Origin: Vanilla planifolia
Lineage: Eukaryota > Streptophyta > Magnoliopsida > Asparagales > Orchidaceae
NCBI GenBank assembly: GCA_023846275.1
Contig: CM043870.1
Coordinates: 13,463,527-13,527,526, forward strand
Direction of reading: 5' to 3'
Length of the DNA: 64,000 nucleotides
Shown: piece after piece, positions 40,201 to 53,271 of the stretch
Layout of the letters: each line of letters begins with the position of its first letter
How positions within the stretch are numbered: position 1 is the first letter of the stretch
Notes under the pieces: model-generated
Told to the model about the DNA's origin: nothing
The model's database searches: none
What the model saw: only the letters and a program-made list of their open reading frames with translations
Translations under genes and position numbers: made by a program

Positions 40201-40830
40201 TTACAAGTAATTTTAAAATATTAAGTAAATATTTACTAAAGTTTAAATAAGATGATTTGAAATATTGTGATATTAAAAATGTAACGTGGTGGAAAGGTCG
40301 CACAAGCTGAGTTTAAGAGTTTTATAGAAATATTACCAAATCAATGCAAACCTTTTGATGAAATAAGATAAATGTTATGGGAAGTTGTATTCCAGGATAC
40401 TATGAAGATCGAGTGTAAAATCCATAGTCACGAAATCATGTATTGATATAAATATCTCATAAATGGAGCTAAAATTCTTGAAAATAAAATATTTCAAAAT
40501 ATTGAAAAGAATATGTAATTCAGTAGAGCCCTTTCTTATGAGTGTAATGGCAATTATTTCATTTTTATTGGACATCATTCATAAAACTACAAATTACAAA
40601 AGTAAATTAGAAAAAAGCATTAATTTTTATTTCTTTGATATTAAGTAAATATATATCAAAGTTGAAACGATGTAAATTAGGGCAATATAAGATAACCAAA
40701 TCAAAGCAATCTACAGTTCATATGAGAGGAGATTTATTGTTTTATTGCGATTTAAAAAAATAAAAATAAAACTTTTGAGAAAACAAGATCTATTATTGAG
40801 GAAATTTTTTTTCAAAAAAATAAAGAAATT

Positions 40831-41253
40831 GAGTGTAACATCCACGATCATCAAATCAAGTTTGAGTTGAATAACCACGTAAAGCATACTAAAGACAAAA
40901 AATAAAATATGTAAAAATTATAGAAATAAGTGTTTCACTAGATAGAACATGTTGAGATGAGGCCAATGACCTTTACTTTGTCTTAATATGACCTTGTTTT
41001 GAGTTCCTACAAATTACTAAAATAAATAAGAATAAACAATAAAACACTATTATTTTGATATTTATTAAATACATTAAATAACTAAAATAAGATAAATATA
41101 TGTATTGCTGTATAAAAAAAATAAAAATAACCTCAATGTAACATGAAGGAGAGTTAGAACTTTATATTAATGTAAAACCAAGTCAAAGTGAATCAATTGA
41201 ACAAATGATCGGAAATGTCTGAGAAAATTTTATTTATTTGTCTTAAGGAGATA
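40831..41253 (+). repeat. Representative near-complete satellite monomer (423 bp)
   Basis: This monomer runs from one GAGTGTAACATC landmark to the base before the next (GATAAAGTGTAGTG at 41,250). Its boxes in order are CACGATCATCAAATCAAG; AAAGCATACTAAAGACAAAA; the AT-rich AATATGTAAAAATTATAGAA; the core GATAGAACATGTTGAGATGA; GACCTTTACTTTGTCTTAAT; TTCCTACAAATTACTAAAAT; AACACTATTATTTTGATATT; AAAATAAGATAAATA; AACATGAAGGAGAGTTAGAA; AATGTAAAACCAAGTCAAAG; and ACAAATGATCGGAAATG. Its 423-bp length agrees with the ~422-bp consensus I assembled by eye from many monomers. Confidence 0.8.
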
Positions 41254-41760
41254 AAGTGTAGTGTTATTTAACATCAAATGAGGTATTAATAAAAATATTA
41301 CATAATAAATGAACAAATGATTTAAAATTAAATTTTTAAAAAAAAAAATTTAATTAGATAGAGCTCATTCAGATGGGTCAAGTGACATTCATTTCATCTT
41401 AATAAGATATTGTTCATATTTATTATGCATTACAAAAGAAAAAATAATGAGTGATCAGAAATTATTATTTTAATATTATGTTACTTAATAATAAAATAAA
41501 TATTAGGCAAATTTAAATAATATTATATTATGAAATAAAAATAATGTAAGTGTCACAAGTGTTGATATATATAATTACGTAGTCATATAACAATAATTCA
41601 AATCAAAACTTTTAGGAAATGAGATAAAATTTGAAGAAAAGTTTCATTCAAGATACAATAAAGATCAAACATAACTTCTTCGATCGTTGAATTAGATATG
41701 ACTAAAAGTGTCTAAAAGTATGACAAAGCCCAAAAAATAAAAAATATAAAAAATGGAATC

Positions 41761-41810
41761 AAATATTTAATTGGATGAAGCTCTTTAAAAGGATTAAGTA
41801 TAACATCATT
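41761..41810. other. Truncated monomer with landmarks only ~120 bp apart
   Basis: The core box AATTGGATGAAGCTCTTTAA runs directly into GGATTAAGTATAACATCATT, which is the landmark box of the next monomer. About 300 bp of the unit is missing. The junction lies near 41,784-41,790. Confidence 0.6.
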
Positions 41811-42884
41811 GATGGTCAAATAAAGTACTAATTAAAAGATCTTGTAAAGATTATCAAAGTAATACAAAAAAAAATTCCAAAGAAACAATAAAATAGAACA
41901 TTTAATAACAATTAGTTACAAAAAAATATCATATTAAGCAAGTAACAACCTAAAAAAATAAAATTTCTAAAAATACAAAAGTGAATATCAAATTCTAATG
42001 AGTTCAATGACACTACTTCAACGTCACATGTTTCATTCTGATAGAACAATGTTTTTCATTACTATGATTTAAAAAATTAAATATTCATAAAAAAAAATAT
42101 TTTTAAAATATTAAATAGATATATATTAAAGAAAAATTGAGAAAAATAAAAGCAATGAAATATAAAAAATTAAAAGAAATGTAAATGAGAGACCAAAATG
42201 TCACATAATAATATATACAAAAAAAAGTAAAACATTGTATTATGCATAGGAGATTGATTATGATACCCTCGATTACCAAATTAGGTAAAAGTCAAAGTTC
42301 CTTGTAATTGACACTAATGAAATAAAAAAAATATTTAAAATAATAGATATGAATATTTAATTGGATAGAATTTTTTGAGATTATTCAAATAACCTTTGTT
42401 TCATCTTGGTATGACTTTGTTTAGAATTACTACAATTTTAAAACGAAAATAAATATAAATAGTAAAAAATTACAATTTTAAGAAAGTATAACCAAATGAG
42501 CCCGAAGGATTTTTTGGAAAGGTGAGATAAATTGTACATCAATATTGCTTTCAAAAATATTTATGAGGTGGAGTGTAACACCCATTATTGTTAAATGAAG
42601 CACTAATTAAATGTCTTGTAAAAATTGTATGAGTTGTAGAAGTTAAAATTCATATAAATTTATAAATAATCTTTAATTGGATAAAGCTTATTTATATGAG
42701 TTTAATTATTTTTTAATTTCAATCAGACCCCGTTTGAAAAAACTATTAATTATCGAAAAGATAAGCATAAATAATAATGCTTTTTTATATTTATATTGTT
42801 AAAATATATATTAGATCTAAAACAAGTTAATTTGAAGAATTTAATAGAATAAAATTAAAACAATGTAAAAGTCACACTGGGGGA

Positions 42885-42925
42885 GAATAATAGTTTTATA
42901 AAAAGGAGATCATTTACAACATCAT
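42885..42925. other. Deletion junction between sub-repeat and landmark
   Basis: GGGAGAATAATAGTTTTATA, the second sub-repeat box, is joined to AAAAGGAGATCATTTACAAC, the landmark box. The third sub-repeat and the GCATTCCAAG part, about 80-90 bp, are missing. Confidence 0.55.
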
Positions 42926-45844
42926 TGATCTTTAAATAAGTTACAAGTCAAAATAACACTTAAACGGTGCAAAAAACCTTCAAAATAAACTAGTTTGAAA
43001 TATAAAAATGAATATATAATTTGATAAATCTTATGGAGATGAGTTCAACAATGTTGTTCTTACATATTTTACATAGTAAATAAATGTAAATACTAAATAG
43101 TTATTATTGAAATATTAATAATGTTGGCATTAAAGCAAAAATGAGATAAATTTAATCAATGCAATAAAACTAAATCAATTTGATGTGAAGGTTAGGCATG
43201 AGAAGAATTGGTGCTTCATAACAAAATACCAAAATCAATGCATAACATTTTTTGAAATGAGATAAATGTTTGAGAAAAATGTCTTACACACTATGCAAAA
43301 ACATCAGAAAGTAAAATGTTCAAAAATATAAAAAAGGTTTTAAATTAGATGTAACTCATTGACTAAAGTCATATGATATTTATTTTATCTTGAGAAGACA
43401 TCGTATAGAATTACTATTAATTTCCAAATTATTGAAGCATAAATAAAATAAATTTTTATTTTAATAGTATCTAAATAATTGTTGAAACATAAATGGGATT
43501 AGTTGAAACAAAGTTTATAAGAAAATAAAACTAATGTGAATGTCAAAAAGGAGGACATTTATAGTTGCATAATAATATATGCCAATTAAAAAAATTTGAA
43601 GAAATTAGATGATTTGTTTACAAAAGTTTTATCAAAAGATTTTAAGATCATGTGTAAAATCCTCGATTATCAAATATTATAAGGAATATTTAATTGAATA
43701 GAGCTCATACAGAGTGCTGCAATGGTGCTATTTTCTCCTTAGCATCAAGTTTACCCTACAAATTAATAACAAATCATAAATTTAATATTCATAAATTTAT
43801 ATTCAAGTTGAAATGTGACCAATATAAGAATTATTATATAACTAATTCAAAGTGTTGAAATTGTCATACAAAAGGAGATTCAAACTTTCATTATAATATA
43901 ATCAAATTGACAAAATAGAATTGAAAAAATAAAATAAAGTATACTATAAAGTTGAATTTCAAGTTACTATGGAGATCAAGTTTAACAACCTTGAATGATG
44001 AATATGGTACAAAACAAAATATCTTATTAGGCTTGCTGAAACTCTTAAGAATAAACTTCTCAAAAATATAAAAATAAACATCTAATTCAAAAGAACTCAT
44101 TGACACAAGTTCAACGACACTTTTGTGATTGATGAATAATAAAAAATTATTATTTCAATTTTATGTAAATATATATTAAATCTAAAATGAGGTAGTTGAA
44201 GCAATATAATATAACAAATTTAGTGTGATGTAGAAGAGGCATGAGAGGAGATTTAGAGTTAATAGTAATATATACATGAAAGATCAAAATGTTTAATGAA
44301 TGACGTAAAATTTTAGGGAAAGTTTTATTCTCTTATGGTGACGGGATTAACTATATCATCCTTGATTGTCAAACAACGATAAAATAAATATTCCTTATAA
44401 TGCAAACAAGGGAAATAAAATAATCATAAATCATAATGATTTTTTATACTTATATTAACTAAATATATATTGTACATGAAATGAGGTAGTTTGACACAAT
44501 TTAAAAAAACAAAATCAAAGTAACATAAAGGTAATGTGAGAGGAGAATTATAGTTTCATAGATATATAGCAAAGATAGATGGAAAAAAAATAGAAAAATT
44601 ATATAAATTATATGTTAATGTGGTATTTTAAGATAATAAGCAGATCGACTGGAATATCATCGATTAATAAATTAGTTATGAGTTATCATAAATAATGTAA
44701 AACATTTAGAAAGTAAAATATTTAGGTATATAAAAATGAATGTTTAGTATTATAGAGGTGTTAGAGATGAGTCTATCAATATTTTTTGGCTTGATTTACC
44801 AAATAAAGAAGCATAAATATTAAAAAATTATTATTTAAATCTTAATTATATAGATACTAATGTTTAAACTGGTAAAACAATTAAGCAATTTAATGTAACT
44901 AAATTGATTTAATGCAAATGGTGACATAGTAGAATTATAGCTTTGTAGTAAAATAACAAAATCAAAGCATAACATTTATAAATTTAAGATAAATTGCATG
45001 GGAAACTTATATTGAAAGATCCAAAGTTGATCGAGTATATCGTCCTAGCTTGTTAAACAAATTATAAATAAAATTTATTACACACCACACAAAAGCATTG
45101 AAAAGAAAATATTTTAAAATATTCAATTAAACTTTAAATTAGATATAATACATTGACATGAGTTAAATAAAATTTCTTTCATATCAATATAAACTAATTT
45201 GGAATTATTGTTAATTATCCAAATAAATATGCATAAAAAAAATTTAAAGATTTTAGCTACAAAGTGATGTTGACATTAGATTAACTTAAATAATTATTAT
45301 AAACAAATAAAATGATGTCAAGGTCAAATTAGAAGAAATTTTGAGCTACAAAGTATTATAAGGAAATCAAATTTAAAGATTTGATAGAAGATATAATTTG
45401 CACAGGAAATTATATGAATTACGAAAGAAGACCAAAATAATGTCATAATTCTCTTGAAGTAAATGATATGAATTACGAAATTAAATAAGCATAAATATTA
45501 ATAAATTAATATTTTAGCATTTTGTAAATACATATTAAAAGTGATGTAAAAGACATATGAGTGGAGAATTATAGTTTTGTTTAATACAAAAAAATTAAAG
45601 AAAAACTTTGAGAAAATGAGATAAATCTCATGAATAAGTACTATTACTATATACTAAGGGGGTCAGTAATAGCATGCTTGATGATTAAGTCTAATAGTAA
45701 TGAAAATACATGGTAAATCATGCCCATATAGTAGAAACTAAAATTTTTAAACAATAAAGAATATATTTTTTCATTGGATGGAATTCTTTAAGATGTGTCA
45801 AATAATGTTAAGTTTATCTCAATCAGACATTATTTAGAATTTTT

Positions 45845-45880
45845 AAGAATTGCTAAAGTTGTATTCCAAGATATTAAGGA
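45845..45880. other. Deletion junction with short shared sequence (AAAGT)
   Basis: The AATTGCTAAAGT box is joined to AAAGTTGTATTCCAAGATAT, so that AAAGT belongs to both partner boxes (ATTACCAAAGT in mid-monomer and GGAAAGTTGCATTCC at the monomer end). About 200 bp is lost, which explains the ~225-bp landmark spacing here. This fits deletion by microhomology. Confidence 0.6.
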
Positions 45881-48800
45881 GATGTAGCGTAATATCATCC
45901 ATCATCAAATTATTAATGTATTGAAAAACCTCTTACAATAAGTCTTATCAATAAAAAAGTGAATATTTAAAAATATAGAAATAAATATTTAATTAGATAT
46001 AGCTCATCGGGACAAGGCCAACAACGTTTGCTTCATCTTAATCTGACTTCACTTGAAGCTACTAGTTATTTTTTAAATGAACAAGAAAAATAATAATCAA
46101 TCTCTACATTTAGTGTATAACATTACTAAGATAAGAGAAATTAAAGTAATGTAAAATGACCAAATTAAATTGAATTAATGGTCACCTTAAAGTACATGTA
46201 GTGTTACTTATTAATATAACCATATTAAATATGAAATTTTTTGCAAATTATGTAAATTGTAAGAGAAACCTATATTGAAAGATAGTGAGGAGTTTGACAT
46301 CCTTGATCATCAAATTAGGTATGACTAAAAATATATCATAAAACATGCAAAAAAAAGGAAAACATATTTAAAAAAAAGATAGAAATGAATATATAATTTG
46401 ATAGAGTACATGGAGATGAGTCCGATAATAATTGTTTCATCTCAATAAAACCTCATTTTATATTACAACAAACTACCAACATAAAAAGTCATAAGCAATA
46501 ACAAATTTGATTCAATGTAGTATAACTTAATAACTTAGGTACTAATGCCACATTATATGGGATTAGAGTTACAACTCTATAGCAATATAATTGAAGTGTG
46601 AGAAATTTGAAGAATAGAAGAATTTATGTAGGAAAGTTGCATTCAATAATACTCAAGAGATCTTGGTCAAGGAGCTTGATCATCAAATTAGGTAAAAAAG
46701 AAAATTCCTTGTGAAAAATACAAAAGTATTAAAAATATCATATTTAAATTTAAATAATTAATTGGATTGAGAATGTTTAGGAAAGTGGATCAAAACGTTT
46801 TCCTTTTGATAAGATTGTTTGAATTACTTCAAATTGCAATAGTAAACAATCAAGACTAAGTGAATATGTATTCAACATGAAATTTGATGAATTTATGAAA
46901 TGTAATTTGAAATAAGAGTCACATGTAAAATAACAATGTTTCATAATAATATTAAAAATAAAAATGAAAAATTTGAATAATTGAGATAATTTTTTCTTAA
47001 AGGTTACAGTTCAGATACAAAAGAGGTCAAATGCAATGTACTTGATCAGCAAATTAGGTATTAATTAAATTAACTAGTAAAACCTTCCAAAGAAATAAAA
47101 AATTAAATTTTAAAAAATTTACAAATCAATATTTAGTTACAAAATATTTATCGACATGAGTACAATGACATTTGCTTTATTTTGATTAGATCTTGTTTGG
47201 AATTTCAACAAATTGCTAAAATAAAAAGGCATAAGAAGTAACAAATTATTATGTATATATTAGGTAAATATATATTAAAGTTTAAATGAGTTAATTTTAA
47301 GCTATATAATATTACTAAATTGAAGCGACTTAAAGGACACACACGAGGAGACTTAGAGATTAATAACAATATAACCAAATTAACAAAACAAAATTTAAGG
47401 AAATGAGATAAGTTGTGCAGGAAAGTAACATTTAAAGAATTAAAAGAATATGTGTAACATCATGCACCATAAAATTAGGTACAAATTAAACTGATTACTA
47501 AAACATATCAATTAATATAAAATAAAATGTTTAATATATATATGAATAAATGAATATTTAATTAAATGGAGCTCATCAAATCAAGTTGAAGAACATTTGT
47601 TTCATCTTAATTGGACCTTATTAAGAATTCAAAAATATTATAAACTAAATAATTAAAAATAATCTAAAATTATAATTTAAATTTGAAGTAGATAAATGTA
47701 AAAGCCAAATTTAGATAAATTCAAGCAATATAATTTCACCTGATCAAAGCAATTTAAATGCCACATGAGAGAAAAAGAGGTTTATTGTAGTATAACAATA
47801 TCAAATGAAAACAATTGAAAAAATAAGTTAAATTATAAATGAAAGTTACATTCTAAGATACTATGGAGATTAATTGTAGCATCCTCAATTTTCAAATTAA
47901 GTACTAATAAAAATATAATCTAAAGACTTCAAAATAATAGAAAATAAAATATTAAAAAATACGTAGAGGACATTTTTATTAGGTTAAACAGATGGAGATG
48001 AGTTCATTTATTTTTTGTTTTGTCTTTGTCAAACTTTGCATGAAATTATTGTGAATTACCAAAATAAATAAGCATAAATAAAAAATTATTGTTGTTTTCA
48101 TATTAAGTTAATATATACTAAGCTAAAAAAGATAAATTAAAGAAATATAATATAACTAAATAAAAGCAATGTAAAGGTCACATAACAAGGGATTTGATTA
48201 CATAGTAATAAACATACTTAAAGTATAATAGTTGAAGAAAAGATATAAATTATGTGGGAAAGAAGAATTGTAAGACATAATGGAGATCGAGTGTAATATT
48301 TTCAAAAGTTCAAATAGACACAAATAAAAAAAACTCATAAAACATGTGAAAGCCATAAAAAACTACTTAAAACATTAAAAATGAAAATTTAATTTGGATG
48401 ATCTCCTCATAGTGAGTCCAATGATGATTATTTTGTCTTGATATGAGGTTCTTTGGAATTATTTTTAATTACCAAATGAAATAAACATAAATAAAAAAAT
48501 GATTTTTTAACATAATGAGAATGTATATTAAAGTTTAAAATGGATAAATCAAAGCTATATAATATAACTTAAAAAAGTAATATAATTATCACATGCAAGG
48601 TGAATTAGAGTTTCATTGTAATATAACAAAAAAAAAGAAAAATCCTAAAAAAATGTGCAAAATCTAGAATTACTATAAAAAATGAATATTTAATAAAAAC
48701 AAACCACTATTTCACATTAATTAGACTTTATCTAGAATTACTATAAATTACCAAAGTAAATATGTATAAATAAATATAAATTATTATTTTAATGTTAAGA

Positions 48801-51800
48801 AAAAATATATTTAATTTTAATTGAGGTAAATAGAATAAATTTAATAAAACAAACAAAGGCAACATATAGGTTGTATGAGAGAAGATACATACTTTTTGTA
48901 TAATTTATCAAAATCAAAGAAAAAAAATTTTGTAAATGACATATATTTAGAGAACTATAATACAACAAGAACAAAGAAATATAAGGGTCACATGATGGGA
49001 GATTCTGAGTTACATAGCAAAATGACCAAATAAAAAAAACATTTATGAGAAAAAAGACTAATTATGTAAGAATGTTGTAATCTATGATATTTAGTAGATC
49101 AAGTGTAAATTTATCTATCACTAAATAATATAAGAAGTGAAATATGTTATAAATTTTCCAAACCCATAAGAAAATTAAAAACAATGTAAAAGATAGAATT
49201 GTATCTTAATTTACATAAAGCATGTTGTGATAGTTCGAATGACAATTGGTTCATTTTGATTATATGTCCTTCAAAATTAATTAGAGTTACAAAAAAAAAT
49301 AATCATAAATAATAATGAATTATATTTTAATATTTACTAAATATATATTAAAAATGAAAATAAGTAAATTGAAGTAATATAATATGACCAAATAAAAGCA
49401 CAAATGTGAATCGATAGAAGTCTCAGAGTTAGATAGTAATATTACAAAATAAAAATTAATAAAACTAAAAAATTAGGGTAAATTTTAATAGAGATTCTTA
49501 CCCAGGTAATAAAAACATCTAGTGTAAAAATTCTTGATCATGAAAATATTCATGATTCAAAATGTCTCACAAAACAAGCAAAAAAATGAAAAGTAAAATA
49601 TTAACAAAATAAAGAAAAAAAACATTTTGAGGGACAGAGGTCATCGATATGAGTTCAACGTTAAATCTCACATCAAATTGGACCTTATTTGAATTTATTA
49701 CAAATTTTCAAAATAAATAGGCATACATAACAATAAATTATTATTTTAGCTTTAACAAAATATGTATTAAATCTTAAATAATAAAAATTAAAGAGATGCC
49801 ATCTAACATAACAAAAGCTTTGTAAGGATCACAAGATATGTTATTTAGAGCTACATAGTAATAACATGCAATGAAAGTGAAAAGTTTGAAGAGAACTTTT
49901 GTAACATCCTTTACCATCACATAATGTGCATATCAAAATGTTTCCCAAACGATAAAAAATTTGAAAAAATAAAATATCTAAAGTAATAAAAATGAATATT
50001 TAATAAGATCAGGCACATCAAAATGATTACAATAATGTTTGTTTTTGCTTGATCATACCACATTCTGTTTAACTGTGATTGAAAAATTAAATAAACCAAA
50101 GTAATAGTTAATGATTATTTTAATATTATATCAATTTTTATTAAAGTAGAAATGAGATAAAACAAAACATTGTAACAAAACTAAACAAAAGTCATGTATG
50201 GTTCATATGACAGAAGATTTAAAGTTATAAAGTAATATAATGAAATTCTAGAAAAACATCGAAAGAAATAAGAAAAATTGCTTTTGAATGTTGCACTCCA
50301 AGATACTAAGAGATTGAGGGTAACTTCCTTAATCATAAATTTAAGCTTGAATAGAAATATCTTATAAAGGGTGCCAAATACCTATAAAATAAAATATTTA
50401 AAGGTATAAAAATGACTACTCAACTTGACAGAGCTCTTCGAGATGTGTCTATTACTGTCACTATTGTTTCGATTGAACCTCATTTAGAATTACTATAACT
50501 TAAAATATTAAAAAAGCATAAATAATAACAAATTATTATTTAAACATTAAAACTATATTTAAAAAAGCAAAATTAATAAAATCAATGTATATAATATAAC
50601 AAAATTTTACCATCTTTATCATCATATGAAAGAAAAATTATGGTTCAATAGTAGTATATATTAATCAAAGTTAAGAATTTTAAGAAATGAGATTAATTAT
50701 AAGAAAGTTTCATTCTATGACATTTAGAAGAAGATCTTGTACAACATCCTTAATCATGAAATTATGCATGGAGAAAAATGTCTTTTAAGGCATCAAAAGT
50801 AACACTAAAAATATAAAAATATTGAAATAAATATTTAATTTGGTATAACGCATTTGTTTAAGTCTAACGAATTAATTTTACAAAGATTTGACAACATTTT
50901 TAAAAACAAACAATTATCAAAGTAAGTAAACATAAATAATAATTATTTATTATTAATATAAATATATATATTGAAGCAAAAATTATATAAATAGAAGCAA
51001 TTTAATATAACCTATTCAAACAAATGCATAGGCTGAGCGAGAGAAGCTTCAGAGTTACATAGTAATATTTCTTATTAAAAATAATAAAGTGATCGAGCAT
51101 AACTTCCTTAATCATCAAATTTGTTTAAAATTTAAGGGCCTCATAAAATGAGGCAAAACCCTAAAACATAAATATTTAAAAGCAAAAAATGAATATTTTT
51201 TTTAGATAGAGCTTATTGAGGTGAGTTTAACAATCATTTTTTCATCTTAATCAAACCTCCTTTGGAAATTTTTGTATCTAGTAATGTAAATAAACATAAT
51301 TAATGAAAATTTAAAACATAAAATTAAGAAAATATAAATTAAAGATAAATTTATTTCAATTAAAGAAATATAATGTATCCATATTAAAGCAATGTAATGA
51401 TCACAAGAGTGGAGAGGGAGAGTTATTTATTGAAATAAAAAATTCAAATAAAATCTTTTAGAAAATGAGCTGAGTTCGATAGGAAATTTGAATTCGAAGA
51501 TATTAAGGGTATCAAGTGTAACATCTTCGAATGTCAAATTTGCTAACAATCTATTTCTTTTTGCAAATCATTCAAAAACATTAGAGTTACAATGAATAAC
51601 GTATGTAAATAATCATAAATAATAGAAAACTATTAGTTATGTATTAAGCAAATGTATATTAAACTCAAAATGAGATAAATTGAAGGAATATACAATAACA
51701 TACAAAGCAATGTAAATTATAAGAAATGAGATAAATTGTAAATGAAAGTTGCGTTACAATAAATAAATTGATTAATTATTAAATTTTGGACCATCCATTC

Positions 51801-53271
51801 TTGTATGGATTGAAATATAAAAAAAATTTAAACATAAATAATAATATTATGTTTTAACATTAAGTAGACATGTATTAAACTAAAAATAAGATTAATTAAA
51901 GTATTATAATAAGACAAAATGATAGCAATATAAACATTAAATAAGAGGAGAATTAGAGTTTCATATTAATATAACAAAATCAATATGAAACATTTAATGA
52001 AAATAAGATAAATAGTTTGCAAAATTTTTATTCCAAGTTGCTAAGCAGTTTATGCGTATTATACTAAATTACAAAAGTGAATATTTACTAGGTATTGCTC
52101 AAAAAGATGTGTACAACGACATTACTTTTCCCTAAATTTTACAATATTTTATATTATTAAAAAATATGAAATTAAATAGATGTAAATAATAATAAACTAT
52201 TATTCTAATACTATGTAAATTTATGGTAAAGCTAAAATGAGATAAATTACAACAATGTAAGAAAATAAAAACAAAGACAAATAAGGGTGACGAAATAGAA
52301 GTATAGGAGTTATACAGCATTATAACAAAATCAAAGCAACACATTTGATGAAATGAAAAGTTTGTATTATATTGTTGCATTGCAAGATACATAGGAGATC
52401 GAATATTGCATACTCGACCAAAAAAAAAGGTACAAATCAAAATGAATTGTGATGCTTAACGAATCCGTGCAAAATAAACTTTTTAAAAATATAAATATAA
52501 ATATCTCATTTTATGGAGCCCATTGAGGCATGTCCAATAATGATATTAATCTAACCTCATTTGAAATTATTAAGAATTACAAAATTAGAAACCTTAAATA
52601 ATAAAAAAATTGTTATTTTGATTTTATGTTAACATATAATGAAGCTAAAATGATATAAATTAAAGGAAAGTAATAAAAAAAATTGTAGCAATTATGATGT
52701 CACAAAAAAAAAAAGAATTAGTGTTCAATGTATAATAACCAAATCAAAGCAAAGTATTTTAATAAATGCAATTAATGGTTTGGAAAATTTTAATTCCAAG
52801 ATAATATCATCAACAAGTGTAACATCTTCATCCATTCAATAAAGTAGAGTTATAATTTTATAGAAAAGTACATATAAAAAAGAATAATAATATTTAAAAA
52901 ATATTAAAATGAATATTTAATTAAATGGAGCTCATCGACGTAATTCTGATAATGTTTTGTCTCCTTGATCAAAACTTCTTTTAAGTAAATTCTAATTATC
53001 AACATAAAAAAACATAAACAATAATAATAAAATAGTATATAAATATCTAGAAAAATTATGCAAAAATAAAATGACTTAAGTTGAAGTAATATAATATAAA
53101 AAAATAAAAATGATGTAAAAGTTACACTAGAGGAGATTTATAGCCACATAACAATATAATCTAACAAAATAGATATGAAGAAATGTGACAAACTTTATGA
53201 GAGCGTTTCACTCCAAGTAACTAAGGAGACCAATAGAAAAATCATTGATTATGAAGTTTTTATGAAATTTG

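Larger units (their letters stand above)
37225..53271 (+). repeat. Degenerate ~420-bp satellite array, plus orientation (block 3)
   Basis: This is the same monomer and orientation as the block left of the insert. The GTGTAACATC-like landmark lies near 37445, 37868, 38285, 38695, 39290, 39640, 39998, 40412, 40831, 41254, 41670, 41790, 42258, 42570, 42912, 43650, 43980, 44350, 44650, 45030, 45670, 45890, 46295, 46660, 47030, 47450, 47875, 48290, 49100, 49520, 49900, 50320, 50740, 51095, 51520, 52405, 52815 and 53240. Spacings near 120-230 bp (41.7, 45.7 kb) or above 600 bp (43, 48.7, 52 kb) mark internal deletions or lost landmarks. A hand-counted 60-base line (45,121-45,180) has only 10 G or C. 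No gene was found. Confidence 0.92.

Noticed and set aside
52132..52440. Longest open frame (102 codons, minus strand)
   Set aside because: It lies entirely within satellite monomers, starts at a position not conserved among them, is rich in F, Y, I, L and N as expected from AT-rich DNA, and resembles other chance frames at equivalent monomer positions.
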